From: Bradyrhizobium semiaridum
GTDB lineage: Bacteria > Pseudomonadota > Alphaproteobacteria > Rhizobiales > Xanthobacteraceae
Length of the DNA: 35,252 nt
Direction of reading: 5' to 3'
Assembly (NCBI RefSeq): GCF_020329505.1
Contig: NZ_JAGKJJ010000045.1
Span: 1-35,252 of the forward strand
Part shown: piece after piece, positions 23,455 to 32,191 of the stretch
Layout of the letters: the number at the start of each line of letters is the position of its first letter
How positions within the stretch are numbered: the first letter of the stretch is position 1
Translations under genes and position numbers: made by a program
The notes under the pieces: generated by a model
Told to the model about the DNA's origin: nothing
Databases searched by the model: none
What the model saw: the letters and a program-made list of their open reading frames with translations, nothing else

Positions 23455-23901
23455 TCAGCTCTTCTTGATGCGGTAAGTCTCGTGGCAGCCGCCGCACTGC
23501 TTGCCGATGACACCGAGCTCGGCCTTCAGCGTATCGACATCCTTGATCTTGCCCTTGGCCTCGGTGACGGCCTTGCCAAAGCTGGCCGCGTGCTGCGCGA
23601 AGCCGGCCTTGTCCTCCCAGATCTTCGGCGAAGGGGCGTAGTCGCCATCCAGCTTGGCGCCCTTGAGGCTCTCCGGGAACAGCGTCGGAAGCGCCTTGGC
23701 TGTCTCATCGAACTGCGCCAGCGCAGCATCGACGGTCGCCTGGTCGTAGGGCTTCTCGCCCTTAATGATCGCGGCCAGCGCGCCCGCGTTCTTGCCGTTG
23801 TCCTTCATCATGGCCTGGGTCTTCTTGGCCTGGTCCTGCTGTGCAACGACAGCACCGGCACTGAACGCAAGCACCGCAGCAACGATCACGATCCGCTTCA
23901 T
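23455..23901 (-). CDS. Cytochrome c'
   Basis: A 148-residue periplasmic protein with signal peptide MKRIVIVAAVLAFSAGAVVA and a single heme site CGGCH at 136-140, close to the C-terminus, followed by ETYRIKK. This placement, the all-helical composition and the length are those of cytochrome c' (PF01322), a four-helix bundle with a five-coordinate heme that binds NO or CO. The start at 23901 leaves eight bases to GAGGGG; an ATG two codons earlier (23907) is the alternative. It lies downstream of the CoxL-like gene in the same direction, beyond a hairpin. Confidence 0.92.
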   Translation of the reverse strand: MKRIVIVAAVLAFSAGAVVAQQDQAKKTQAMMKDNGKNAGALAAIIKGEKPYDQATVDAALAQFDETAKALPTLFPESLKGAKLDGDYAPSPKIWEDKAGFAQHAASFGKAVTEAKGKIKDVDTLKAELGVIGKQCGGCHETYRIKKS

Positions 23902-23969
23902 CGGCATATCCCCTCAGTTTCGTTATGTCCCGGCTCGCGAGGTCGTTGGCCGGCCTTGTTTGCAAACAC

Positions 23970-23997
23970 CGCAGGCGGGACCTTCATCCCGCCTGCG
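23970..23997 (-). terminator. Hairpin after the CoxL-like gene
   Basis: CGCAGGCGGGA and TCCCGCCTGCG form an 11-bp perfect stem with a six-base loop, 23 bases beyond the stop of the molybdenum hydroxylase gene. The T-tract is short (GTGTTTG), so efficiency is uncertain, but it separates that gene from cytochrome c'. Confidence 0.65.
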
Positions 23998-24019
23998 ACA
24001 TCTTATCAGAGACTATTTA

Positions 24020-26329
24020 TCAGAGATTATGCTGGCGCTGCGCCTCGCGGATCGCGATCCAGACCCGCTCGGGGGTCGCCGGCATGTCGATGTGATCGAT
24101 CTTGTACTCGCGGTGCAGGCCTTCGATGATCGCATTGACCACCGCGGGGCAGGAGCCGATCGCGCCGGCCTCGCCCGCGCCCTTCACGCCGAGCGGATTG
24201 GTGGTGCAGGGCACGTTGTTGGTCTCGAACACGAAGGATGGCCCGTCAGACGCGCGCGGCAGCGCGTAGTCCATGAAGGTGCCGGTGACGAGCTGGCCGT
24301 CGGCGGAGCTGTATACCGCCTGCTCCATCAGCGCCTGCCCGATGCCCTGCATCGCGCCGCCATGCACCTGGCCCGCCAGCATCAGCGGATTGAGCGTGAC
24401 GCCGAAATCGTCGACGATGACGTAGTTGACGATCTTGATGATGCCGGTGGCCGGATCGATCTCGACCTCGGCGAGATGCGTGCCGTTCGGATAGGTGCCG
24501 TCGGCGCTCGCGAACGTCGCGCTGGCGTTCATGTCGGAGGCACTGGCGCCGGGCCGCTTGGCGAGATCGGCAAAGCTGATCGAGCGGTCGGTGCCGGCGA
24601 TACGGATGCGGCCGTCGGCGATCTCGAGGTCGCCGGCGCCGGCTTCCAGCGCCTGCGCCGCAAGCTGCTTCAGCTTGTTGCCGAGCTCGTGCGTAGCGCG
24701 CTGCACGCTGACGCCGCCGGACGGAATCGAGGCCGAGCCGCCGGTGCCGAGCCCGGTCGCGATCTTGTCGGTGTCGCCCTGCAGCACGTGGACCCGCTCG
24801 GGCGGCACGCCGAACTGCTCGGCGACGATCTGCGCATAGGCGGTCTGGTGACCCTGCCCGCTCGACTGCGTGCCGATCAGGATCGAGATGTCGCCGTTGG
24901 GATCGAGCGCCACATTGGCGGTCTCCTCGCCCATGGTGCCGCAGACCTCGACATAGCTCGCCATGCCGATGCCCCGCACCAAGCCTTCCTTCTTCGCGGC
25001 CTTGGCGCGCTTGGGAAACTCCTTCCAATTCGCAATCTCCATCGCGCGCTTCATATGCGCGACGAAGTCGCCGGAATCATAGACCTTGCCGGTCGCGGTC
25101 TTGTAGGGCAGCGACTTCGGCGGAATGAAATTCTTCCGCCTGATCGCGTCGGGCGTCATGCCGAGTTTTCGCGCGGCAGCGTCCACCAGCCGTTCGATCA
25201 CATAGGCGGCCTCGGGGCGGCCGGCGCCGCGATAGGCATCGACCGGCACCGTGTTGGTGAACACGGTGCGGACGCGGCAGTGGAAGGCCTGGATGTCATA
25301 GAGGCCGGGCAACATGCCGGCGCCACCATGCGGGATGTAGGGCGCGAAGGTCGACAGATAGGCGCCCATGTCGCCCATTAGGTCGACATCCATGCCGAGG
25401 AATTTGCCGTCCTCGGCCAGCGCCATCTTCGCGGTAGTGAGATTGTCGCGGCCCTGCGCGTCGCCCATGAAATGGTCGGAGCGCTCGGCGGTCCACTTGA
25501 TGGTCTTCTTCAGCTTGCGCGCAGCGACCGAGATCAGTGCGTATTCCCGGTACGGGAACAGCTTGGTGCCGAAGCCGCCGCCGACATCCGGGCAGATCAC
25601 CCGCATGTTCTCCTTCGGCATCTTCAGGATCATGTCGCAGAGGATCTCGCGCAGGCGATGGCTGCCCTGGCTGCCGATCGTCAACGTCAGATGATCCTTC
25701 TTGGCGTCGTATTCGGCGACCGCGGCGCGCGTCTCCATGAAGTTGGTGATGACGCGCGGATTGACGATGGTGATCTCTGCCACCGCATGTGCCTTGGCGA
25801 AGGCGGCATCCGCGGCCTTCTTGTCGCCGATCGAGACGTCGAACAGCAGATTGCCCGGCTTGTCGGGCCAGACCTGCGGCGCGCCCTTCTTCACGGCGTT
25901 GGCGAGGCCGACCACGGCCGGCAGCGGCGTCCATTTGACCTCGATCGCCTCGATCGCGTCGCGTGCGTGATCGACGGTGTCGGCGACCACGAAGGCGACG
26001 GCGTCGCCGACATGGCGCACCTCGTCCTTGGCGAGGATCGGATAGGGCGGCGCGGTGAACGGATCGGTCTCGAGATTGAACAGGCACGGCAGGCCGCCGA
26101 GCTCGGCGACATCGTCGGCGGTCAGGATCAGCGCCACCCCGGGCATGCCTCGGGCGTTGCCGACATCGATGGTGTAGGTCGCGTGCGCATGCGGCGAGCG
26201 CAGCATCAGCGCGTGCAGTGCGGGAGACGGCGCAACGTCGTCGGTGTAGCGGCCCTTGCCGCGAATCAGGGCGTCATCCTCTTTGCGCCGTACGCTTTGT
26301 CCGACGCCGAATTTGATCGGGGCTGCCAT
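24020..26329 (-). CDS. CoxL-like molybdopterin-binding subunit of a xanthine dehydrogenase-family enzyme (form II)
   Basis: A 769-residue protein matching the large catalytic subunit of aerobic CO dehydrogenase-like molybdenum hydroxylases. Visible are FGVGQSVRRKEDD and GKGRYTDD at the start, the molybdopterin loop GGGFGTK (250-256), and the active-site loop AYRGAGR at 365-371. Further on are GQGHQTAYAQI, and GVKGAGEAG with the conserved catalytic Glu at about 720. The AYRGAGR loop marks form II; true CO dehydrogenases (form I) have AYXCSFR. The substrate is therefore probably an aldehyde, purine or other heterocycle, not CO. No FAD (CoxM) or Fe-S (CoxS) subunit gene is adjacent. The ATG at 26329 follows GGAGAC. 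Confidence 0.9.
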   Translation of the reverse strand: MAAPIKFGVGQSVRRKEDDALIRGKGRYTDDVAPSPALHALMLRSPHAHATYTIDVGNARGMPGVALILTADDVAELGGLPCLFNLETDPFTAPPYPILAKDEVRHVGDAVAFVVADTVDHARDAIEAIEVKWTPLPAVVGLANAVKKGAPQVWPDKPGNLLFDVSIGDKKAADAAFAKAHAVAEITIVNPRVITNFMETRAAVAEYDAKKDHLTLTIGSQGSHRLREILCDMILKMPKENMRVICPDVGGGFGTKLFPYREYALISVAARKLKKTIKWTAERSDHFMGDAQGRDNLTTAKMALAEDGKFLGMDVDLMGDMGAYLSTFAPYIPHGGAGMLPGLYDIQAFHCRVRTVFTNTVPVDAYRGAGRPEAAYVIERLVDAAARKLGMTPDAIRRKNFIPPKSLPYKTATGKVYDSGDFVAHMKRAMEIANWKEFPKRAKAAKKEGLVRGIGMASYVEVCGTMGEETANVALDPNGDISILIGTQSSGQGHQTAYAQIVAEQFGVPPERVHVLQGDTDKIATGLGTGGSASIPSGGVSVQRATHELGNKLKQLAAQALEAGAGDLEIADGRIRIAGTDRSISFADLAKRPGASASDMNASATFASADGTYPNGTHLAEVEIDPATGIIKIVNYVIVDDFGVTLNPLMLAGQVHGGAMQGIGQALMEQAVYSSADGQLVTGTFMDYALPRASDGPSFVFETNNVPCTTNPLGVKGAGEAGAIGSCPAVVNAIIEGLHREYKIDHIDMPATPERVWIAIREAQRQHNL

Positions 26330-26736
26330 AGTGTCTCCGGTTGCAGTCTTCTTGTTCCGCCATATTGGCGTGGTTGTCCGGGAAGCGCAAACGGCTTTCC
26401 GCCACCTCCGGCGCGCCTGCGCAACCGATTCCTATGCGATTGATTTGACAATGCAAAACCAGAGCCTCGTCGAGTGAATGGATACCGTTCGCGTGCAGGG
26501 AACGCGTTACACGTTGCGCGGCTCCAGGTGGGCGACGCACCGCTGATAGGAGAGCGTCAACAGGAGGCCGTCATGCCTTGTTCTTCATCCCTGGTGTCGG
26601 TTACCGGATTCACGGAAACTACACCAAATTCGCGAACGAACCCCAGACTGTGACCGGCTTCGCTCCAAGGTAAGGTTGTCGCGCTATATGCTGGCGCCCA
26701 GTTGGGTGATGTACGCTGGTATTTGAGTTGGGACCA
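26330..26736. other. Divergent intergenic region, no gene seen
   Basis: The 407 bases between the CoxL-like gene and the GGDEF-EAL gene must hold both promoters. Short open frames here lack ribosome-binding sites and any recognisable motif. I see no palindrome, RNA fold or repeat with confidence. Confidence 0.5.
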
Positions 26737-29286
26737 ATGGGCGTTCGCAAATTGCCGCAAGGGGAGCTCCCCGCGGGGGTAGCGCGTCGCCGCTGGCATG
26801 AGGAACGGTCGCTGCGAAGCGCCATCAGGATGGCCCGCATGGGCTACTGGGAGTCGCAGAGTGCCGACGCGACCGATTTCTGGATATCGCCCGAGTTCGC
26901 CGCCTTCTACGAATTCGAGACGATCGACGGCTTCATCCCGATCGCGACCGTGCGCGAGCGCTATTTGCCCGAAAGCCGGAAAGCCCTGGAGGCGCATTAC
27001 GCGGCCTGCTGGGCGGAGGGGCGGCCCTACGCGGTGCGGACGAGATTCCGCAAGTCCGATGGCAGCCTGCTCGACTGTATCGAGCATGGCGAGCCGGAAT
27101 TCGACGCGCTCGGTCAGGTCCGGCGCGTGTCCGGCATCGTCCGCGACGTCACCGAGGAGACCTCTGCGCTGCGGCGCCTCGCGGAGAGCGAGCAGCGGCT
27201 GGCCGATTTCGTCAGCACGGCCTCGGACTGGTGCTGGGAGAGCGACGCCGCCCATCGGCTGCTGCCCTATCCCAAGTCGCTGGCCGGCAATGCCGCCTTC
27301 CAGACGGTCGCCGCCGGCGGCAGGGCGCGCTGGGAACTGGCTTATGCGCCCGAGGATGCGGAGGCAATGGCGCGGCACCGGGCCGATATGGAGGCCCATC
27401 GCCCTTTTCGCGACTTCACCTATACGCTGATCGGCCAGGACGGCTCGCGCGTCAGCATCTGCACCAGCGGTAAGCCGATCTTCGCCGACGACGGCAGCTT
27501 CCTCGGCTATCGCGGCACGTCCAGCGATATCACCCAGCTGAGGGCGGCCAAGGCGTTGCTCGACCAGCGCACGCGGGCGCTGGAGGAAGCCCACCGGCTC
27601 GGCAAGATCGGCACCTGGAGCTACCGGCTGGACATCGGCCGCACGGTCTGGTCGCCCGAGCTCTACCAGCTTCTCGGTTTCGACCCCGACACGTTCGAGC
27701 CGACCTATAAGAATATACGGCCCTACTTCCTTGGCGGCGACGCCGACCGCTTCGGCGGCATGCAGAAGCGGGTCCTGCGCACCCGCAGGACCGAGTCCAC
27801 CGACCTGCGGATGTTGCATGCGGACGGCACCGCCCGCGACCTGGCCGTGATCTGCAAGGCGGAGGTCGCCCATGGCAAGGTCATCGGCATCATCGGCACG
27901 GTGCAGGACGTCACCGAGCGCAAGGATGCCGAGCGCCGGCTCGAGCAGCTCGCCTATACCGATCCGCTGACCGGGCTGGCCAATCGCGCGCTGTTCAAGC
28001 GCCAGCTCGCCGCCCTGATCGAGGGCTGCGCCCTGGAAGGCCGGAGCAGCGCGCTGCTGCTCATCGACCTCGACCGCTTCAAGGAGGTCAACGACTCCCT
28101 CGGCCATGCCGCCGGCGACGAATTGCTGATCCGGGTGGCTGCCGAGCTGCGCCAGGAACTGGGGCCGCACGCCTTCATCGCCCGGCTCGGCGGCGACGAA
28201 TTCGCGGTGCTGGCGGAGGGACACGGCATGTCCGACACCGCACTGACCGGGCTTGCCGATCGGCTCATCGGCCGATTGTCCGGCCCCGTCGATCTCACCG
28301 AGGGCGAGGCCTTCGTCGGCGCCACCATCGGTATCGCCCGCCTGCCGGAGCACGGGGCGACCGCGGAGACCGCCGTGCGCAACGCAGACCTCGCGCTCTA
28401 CATGGCTAAGGAGGCCGGGCGCGGCCGGGCGCAGTTGTTCGAGCCGGTCCATGCCGAAGCGGTCGATCAAAGGCTCGATCTCGGCCGCCATCTGCGCCAC
28501 GCCGTGGAGGCCGGCACCCTGGAAGCCCATTACCAGCCGCAGGTGGACTTACGGACCGGCCGCGTCACCGGCTTCGAGGCGCTGCTGCGCTGGACCCATC
28601 CCGAGCGCGGGCCGATCTCGCCGGCGGAGTTCATCCCGATCGCCGAGAGCTCCGGGCTGATCGTCGATCTCGGCCTGTGGGTGCTGCGCGAGGCCTGCCG
28701 GCAGGGCCGCGCCTGGCTCAATGCCGGGCTGCCGCCGCGCTCGGTCTCGGTCAACGTCTCGCCGGCGCAGATCTGGAACGTGGACTTCGAGACCGCCGTT
28801 GCGACCGTGCTGGCGGAGACCGGCTTGCCGGCACAGCTGCTGTGCCTGGAGCTGACCGAGAGCCTGTTCGTGGATCATACCGAGCAGCGCATCAGCCGCA
28901 CGCTGACCGCGCTCGCCGCTCTCGGTGTCCGACTGGCGCTGGACGATTTCGGCTCCGGCTACTCTTCGCTCGGCTATCTGACGCGGCTGCCCTTCGACTC
29001 GCTCAAGGTGGACCGCGCCTTCGTGGACGGCATCTCCACCGCGCCGGAGAAGCGCAAGCTGCTCGGCGGCATCATCGCCCTGTCGCACGGGCTGGGCATG
29101 AAGGTGGTGGCGGAGGGTGCCGAATTGCCCGCCGAAGTGGACCTGCTCGGCGGGCTCGACTGCGACCTGGTGCAGGGCTTCGTGTTTTCTCCGCCGATCG
29201 CCGCAGACGAGGCGCCGCGTGTGGCCGCCAGCATCGAGCGCGAGCCGTGCTGGATCCAGCCGAAACGGAATCGCCTCTACTGCTGA
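26737..29286 (+). CDS. PAS-GGDEF-EAL c-di-GMP signalling protein
   Basis: An 849-residue cytoplasmic protein with no TM helix. About three PAS/PAC modules come first (roughly 20-150, 155-275 and 285-400, with PAC ends SGIVRDVTEET, RGTSSDITQL and GTVQDVTERKDAERR). A GGDEF domain follows with intact GGDEF at 485-489, then an EAL domain with EAL at 614-616, ELTES, DDFGSGYSS and KVDRAFV. Both c-di-GMP synthesis and hydrolysis motifs look complete, so which activity dominates cannot be read. The RxxD inhibitory site is absent (GPHA at that position). The ATG at 26737 is weakly preceded by GTTGGGA; a TTG nine bases upstream is possible. Confidence 0.93.
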   Translation: MGVRKLPQGELPAGVARRRWHEERSLRSAIRMARMGYWESQSADATDFWISPEFAAFYEFETIDGFIPIATVRERYLPESRKALEAHYAACWAEGRPYAVRTRFRKSDGSLLDCIEHGEPEFDALGQVRRVSGIVRDVTEETSALRRLAESEQRLADFVSTASDWCWESDAAHRLLPYPKSLAGNAAFQTVAAGGRARWELAYAPEDAEAMARHRADMEAHRPFRDFTYTLIGQDGSRVSICTSGKPIFADDGSFLGYRGTSSDITQLRAAKALLDQRTRALEEAHRLGKIGTWSYRLDIGRTVWSPELYQLLGFDPDTFEPTYKNIRPYFLGGDADRFGGMQKRVLRTRRTESTDLRMLHADGTARDLAVICKAEVAHGKVIGIIGTVQDVTERKDAERRLEQLAYTDPLTGLANRALFKRQLAALIEGCALEGRSSALLLIDLDRFKEVNDSLGHAAGDELLIRVAAELRQELGPHAFIARLGGDEFAVLAEGHGMSDTALTGLADRLIGRLSGPVDLTEGEAFVGATIGIARLPEHGATAETAVRNADLALYMAKEAGRGRAQLFEPVHAEAVDQRLDLGRHLRHAVEAGTLEAHYQPQVDLRTGRVTGFEALLRWTHPERGPISPAEFIPIAESSGLIVDLGLWVLREACRQGRAWLNAGLPPRSVSVNVSPAQIWNVDFETAVATVLAETGLPAQLLCLELTESLFVDHTEQRISRTLTALAALGVRLALDDFGSGYSSLGYLTRLPFDSLKVDRAFVDGISTAPEKRKLLGGIIALSHGLGMKVVAEGAELPAEVDLLGGLDCDLVQGFVFSPPIAADEAPRVAASIEREPCWIQPKRNRLYC

Positions 29287-29373
29287 AGCGGCGCATATCG
29301 GAACTCCCCTTCAAAGGGGGCACTTCAAGATATCGAAAAACAACCCCATGCAAAGGAGGTTGGGGCAACCGAT

Positions 29374-30903
29374 CTAGACCCGCCGCAGCGCAAACAGCCA
29401 GCCGCGGCCGAACAGCGTGAGGATCGAGAAGGCGTAGACGAAGACGCCCGTCGCGATCAGCAGCAGCAGGATCATCTCGTCGCGGAAGTGCTGCATCGGC
29501 GCGAACCATACCGCCGCGAAATGCGAGGTCAGCCACAGCGCCACCGCGAGCACGATGCCGCAGATCGCAAACGTGCCGAACGAGCGCAGCAGCGCGCGAT
29601 CGAGCACGAGGAAGCCGCGGCGCACCGCGAAGAACAGCACGAGCAGCAGATTGACCCAGGCGCCGGCCGCGGTCGCCAGCGCCAGCCCGACCTGGGCGAG
29701 CGAAGAGACCAGCGCGATCTTGAGCGCGACGTTGACGGCAACACCGGTCAGCGCCGCCTTGACCGGGGTCGCAGTGTCCTTGCGGGCATAGAAGGTCGCA
29801 ACCGCGCTGCGGATCATCACGAAGGGAATCAGCCCGACCGCGTAGGCTGCGAGCGTCGCACCGGCGGTGGCGGCATCGGCCTTGGAGAAGGCACCCCGGG
29901 CGAACATCGCGCGCATGATCGGATCGGCGACGGTGAGGAACGCCGCCACGAACGGCACCGAGAACAGCAGCGTGAAATCGAAGGCGCGGCGCTGCGCGGC
30001 CATCGCGCCGGCGTGGTCGTCCGCTGACAGCCGCCGCGACATCTCCGGCAGCAGCACGGTGCCGATCGCGATCCCGATCACGCCGATCGGCAGCTGGTTG
30101 AGACGGTCGGCATAATACAGCGCTGACAGCGCGCCGGCCGGCAGGAAGGTCGCGATGATGGTGTCGGCGAACAGCGCGACCTGGGTCCCCATTGAGCCGA
30201 GCGTGGCCGGGCCCAGCGCGCGGAAGAAGCCGCGGACGTCCTCGTCGAGCTTCATGGGCGCAAAGCGCGGCAGGCCGCCATGGCGCGAGAGGTCGCCGGC
30301 GAGCAGGAAGAACTGCAGGAAGCCCGAGATCAGGACGCCCCAGGCCGCGGCGTGACCCGCGCTGGGGAAGAACGCGGCCAGCGCCAGCGTCATCATCATG
30401 GCGAGGTTGAGGAAGATCGGCGCCGCCGCCGCGCTGGCGAAGCGATGCATCACGTTGAGCATGCCGCCATAGAGCGTCACCAGCGTGATCAGCAAGAGGT
30501 ACGGAAAGGTGATCCGCGTCAGCTCGATCGCGAGCTGGCGCTGCGAGGCGTCCTCGGTGAAGCCGGGCGCGAGGATGCTCATCGCTTGCGGCATGAAGAC
30601 CATCGCCACGACCAGCAGGACCACCTGCGAGGCCAGCAGCAGCGTGAAGATGCGGTCGGCGAACAGCCGCGCCGACGCCTCCCCGCCCTCGCCGCGGACA
30701 TGGGCATAGGCCGGCACGAAGGCGGCATTGAAGGCGCCCTCGGCGAAGATCGCGCGGAAATGATTGGGCAGCCGCAGCGCCACGAAGAATGCGTCGGCGA
30801 CGGGCCCGGCACCGAGGATCGCCGCGAGCATGATGTCGCGCGCGAATCCGGTCACCCGGGAAAGGAGCGTGTAGCCGCCGACGGTGAAGATGCGCCCGAG
30901 CAT
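29374..30903 (-). CDS. murJ: Lipid II flippase MurJ
   Basis: A 509-residue MOP-superfamily membrane protein with about 14 TM helices. The start RIFTVGGYTLLSRVTGFARD and the block GPVADAFFVALRLPNHFRAIFAEGAF are diagnostic of MurJ/MviN, including the family's conserved cavity arginines. MurJ flips lipid-linked peptidoglycan precursor to the periplasm and is essential in most Gram-negatives. It converges with the GGDEF-EAL gene. The spacer contains small hairpins (CCCCTTCAAAGGGG at 29306-29319), likely terminators. Nothing is missing from the sequence. Confidence 0.96.
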   Translation of the reverse strand: MLGRIFTVGGYTLLSRVTGFARDIMLAAILGAGPVADAFFVALRLPNHFRAIFAEGAFNAAFVPAYAHVRGEGGEASARLFADRIFTLLLASQVVLLVVAMVFMPQAMSILAPGFTEDASQRQLAIELTRITFPYLLLITLVTLYGGMLNVMHRFASAAAAPIFLNLAMMMTLALAAFFPSAGHAAAWGVLISGFLQFFLLAGDLSRHGGLPRFAPMKLDEDVRGFFRALGPATLGSMGTQVALFADTIIATFLPAGALSALYYADRLNQLPIGVIGIAIGTVLLPEMSRRLSADDHAGAMAAQRRAFDFTLLFSVPFVAAFLTVADPIMRAMFARGAFSKADAATAGATLAAYAVGLIPFVMIRSAVATFYARKDTATPVKAALTGVAVNVALKIALVSSLAQVGLALATAAGAWVNLLLVLFFAVRRGFLVLDRALLRSFGTFAICGIVLAVALWLTSHFAAVWFAPMQHFRDEMILLLLIATGVFVYAFSILTLFGRGWLFALRRV

Positions 30904-30969
30904 GCGCTGCTTCTAGCGCACCAGCACCACACTACGCAAAAGCTGCGTATCAGCCTCTATCAGTTCAGC

Positions 30970-31014
30970 CATGATCCAATCCGAAAACCGGAACGCCACT
31001 TTTCGGGATCATGC
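30970..31014. repeat. Palindromic intergenic element, copy 3
   Basis: The 45-bp unit, CATGATCC to GGATCATGC with an inner CGAAAACCGG and ACTTTTCGG, is the reverse-orientation match of the element at 14170-14214. The aminotransferase stop codon (31009-31011, TGA on the minus strand) is made from the GCATGATCC end of this element. Confidence 0.75.
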
Positions 31015-32160
31015 CTGTAGCGCGCCGCGCACCGCCTCGATGACGCGCTGCTGCGCCGCTTCGTCGAGATAAGCGTGCATCGGCAGGCTGATGACGTCCT
31101 CCGACAGGCGCTCGCTGACCGGCAGGCCGCCGTCGGCGACCGGGAAGTCGCGGTAGGCCGTCTGCTGATGTATCGACCTTGTGTAATAGATCGCGGTCGG
31201 GATGCCCTGCGCCTTGAGCGCCGCCGCGAACGCGTCGCGGTCGGTCCCCTCCGGCAGGCGGATGGTATATTGCGCCCACACCGAGGTGCAGCCGGCGGCG
31301 AGCCGCGGCACCGTCACGATATTGCCGAGCCCGCGGGCATAGCGCTCGGCGACGACGTTGCGGGCGGCGATCTCGTCGTCGAAGATCTTCAGCTTCTCGA
31401 TCAGCACCGCGGCCTGCATGGTGTCGAGCCGGCCGGTGAGACCGAGGCGGACATTGTCGTATTTGTCCGAACCCTGGCCGTGGACGCGGATGCTGCGCAA
31501 CGTGTTGGCGAGCTCGTCGTCATCGGTGAAGATCGCGCCGCCGTCGCCGAAGCAGCCGAGCGGCTTGGCCGGGAAGAAGCTGGTAGCGGTGGCAAGCCCG
31601 AAGGTGCCGAGCTTGCGGCCCTTGAAGCTGGCGCCAAAGCCCTGCGCGGCGTCGTCGAGCACGAACAGGCCCTCGGCCTTGGCGACCGCGGCCACCGCGT
31701 CGTGATCGGCGCTCTGGCCGAACAGGTCGACCGGGATGACACCGACCGGCTTCAGCCCGCGCGCCTTCGCGGTGGCGATGCCGCGCTTGAGCGAATTCAC
31801 GTCGATGTTGAAGGTGGCCTCTTCGACGTCGACGAAGACAGGCGTCGCACCGGCCAGCGCCACCGCCTCGCCGGTCGCGCAGAAGGTGAAGGACGGGCAC
31901 AGCACGGCATCGCCGGGGCCGACATTCTTCGCCATCAGCACCATCAGCAGCGCGTCGGTGCCGCTGGCGCAGGTCACCACATGCCTGGCGCCGCTGTATT
32001 CGGCCAACGCCTTCTCCAGCGCGGTGACCTCGGGGCCGTTGATGAACTGGCAGTGATCGAGCACGCGGGCGACCGCCTCGTCGATCGCCTTGCCGATCCG
32101 CCGGCGCTGCGTGGCGATGTCGATGAACGGAATGGGTTCAGGACGCATATGCTGGTTCAT
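31009..32160 (-). CDS. DegT/DnrJ/EryC1-family sugar aminotransferase, WbpE-like
   Basis: A 383-residue PLP enzyme of the nucleotide-sugar aminotransferase family. Lys199 in SFFPAKPLGCFGDGG is the Schiff-base lysine, Asp170 in LDDAAQ holds the pyridine nitrogen, and SGTDAL near 66-71 binds phosphate. The match to Pseudomonas WbpE is close (CFGDGGAIFTDDDELA, RLDTMQAAVLIEKLKIF, WAQYTIRLP). WbpE aminates the 3-keto intermediate of UDP-GlcNAcA to give the 3-amino sugar for O-antigen. The oxidoreductase gene at 32192, 31 bases upstream and in the same direction, would make the keto substrate. The start is the ATG at 32160, with a second ATG at 32148. Confidence 0.9.
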   Translation of the reverse strand: MNQHMRPEPIPFIDIATQRRRIGKAIDEAVARVLDHCQFINGPEVTALEKALAEYSGARHVVTCASGTDALLMVLMAKNVGPGDAVLCPSFTFCATGEAVALAGATPVFVDVEEATFNIDVNSLKRGIATAKARGLKPVGVIPVDLFGQSADHDAVAAVAKAEGLFVLDDAAQGFGASFKGRKLGTFGLATATSFFPAKPLGCFGDGGAIFTDDDELANTLRSIRVHGQGSDKYDNVRLGLTGRLDTMQAAVLIEKLKIFDDEIAARNVVAERYARGLGNIVTVPRLAAGCTSVWAQYTIRLPEGTDRDAFAAALKAQGIPTAIYYTRSIHQQTAYRDFPVADGGLPVSERLSEDVISLPMHAYLDEAAQQRVIEAVRGALQA

Positions 32161-32191
32161 GGAGTCTTTCGCACGTGGTCTTGGAAATCGA

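Noticed and set aside
24020..26329. True aerobic CO dehydrogenase (coxL)
   Set aside because: The active-site loop is AYRGAGR, not AYXCSFR, and coxM/coxS are not adjacent.
26274..26540. Small open frames in the CoxL/GGDEF-EAL spacer
   Set aside because: No ribosome-binding sites, no recognisable domains, and overlap with the start of the CoxL-like gene.
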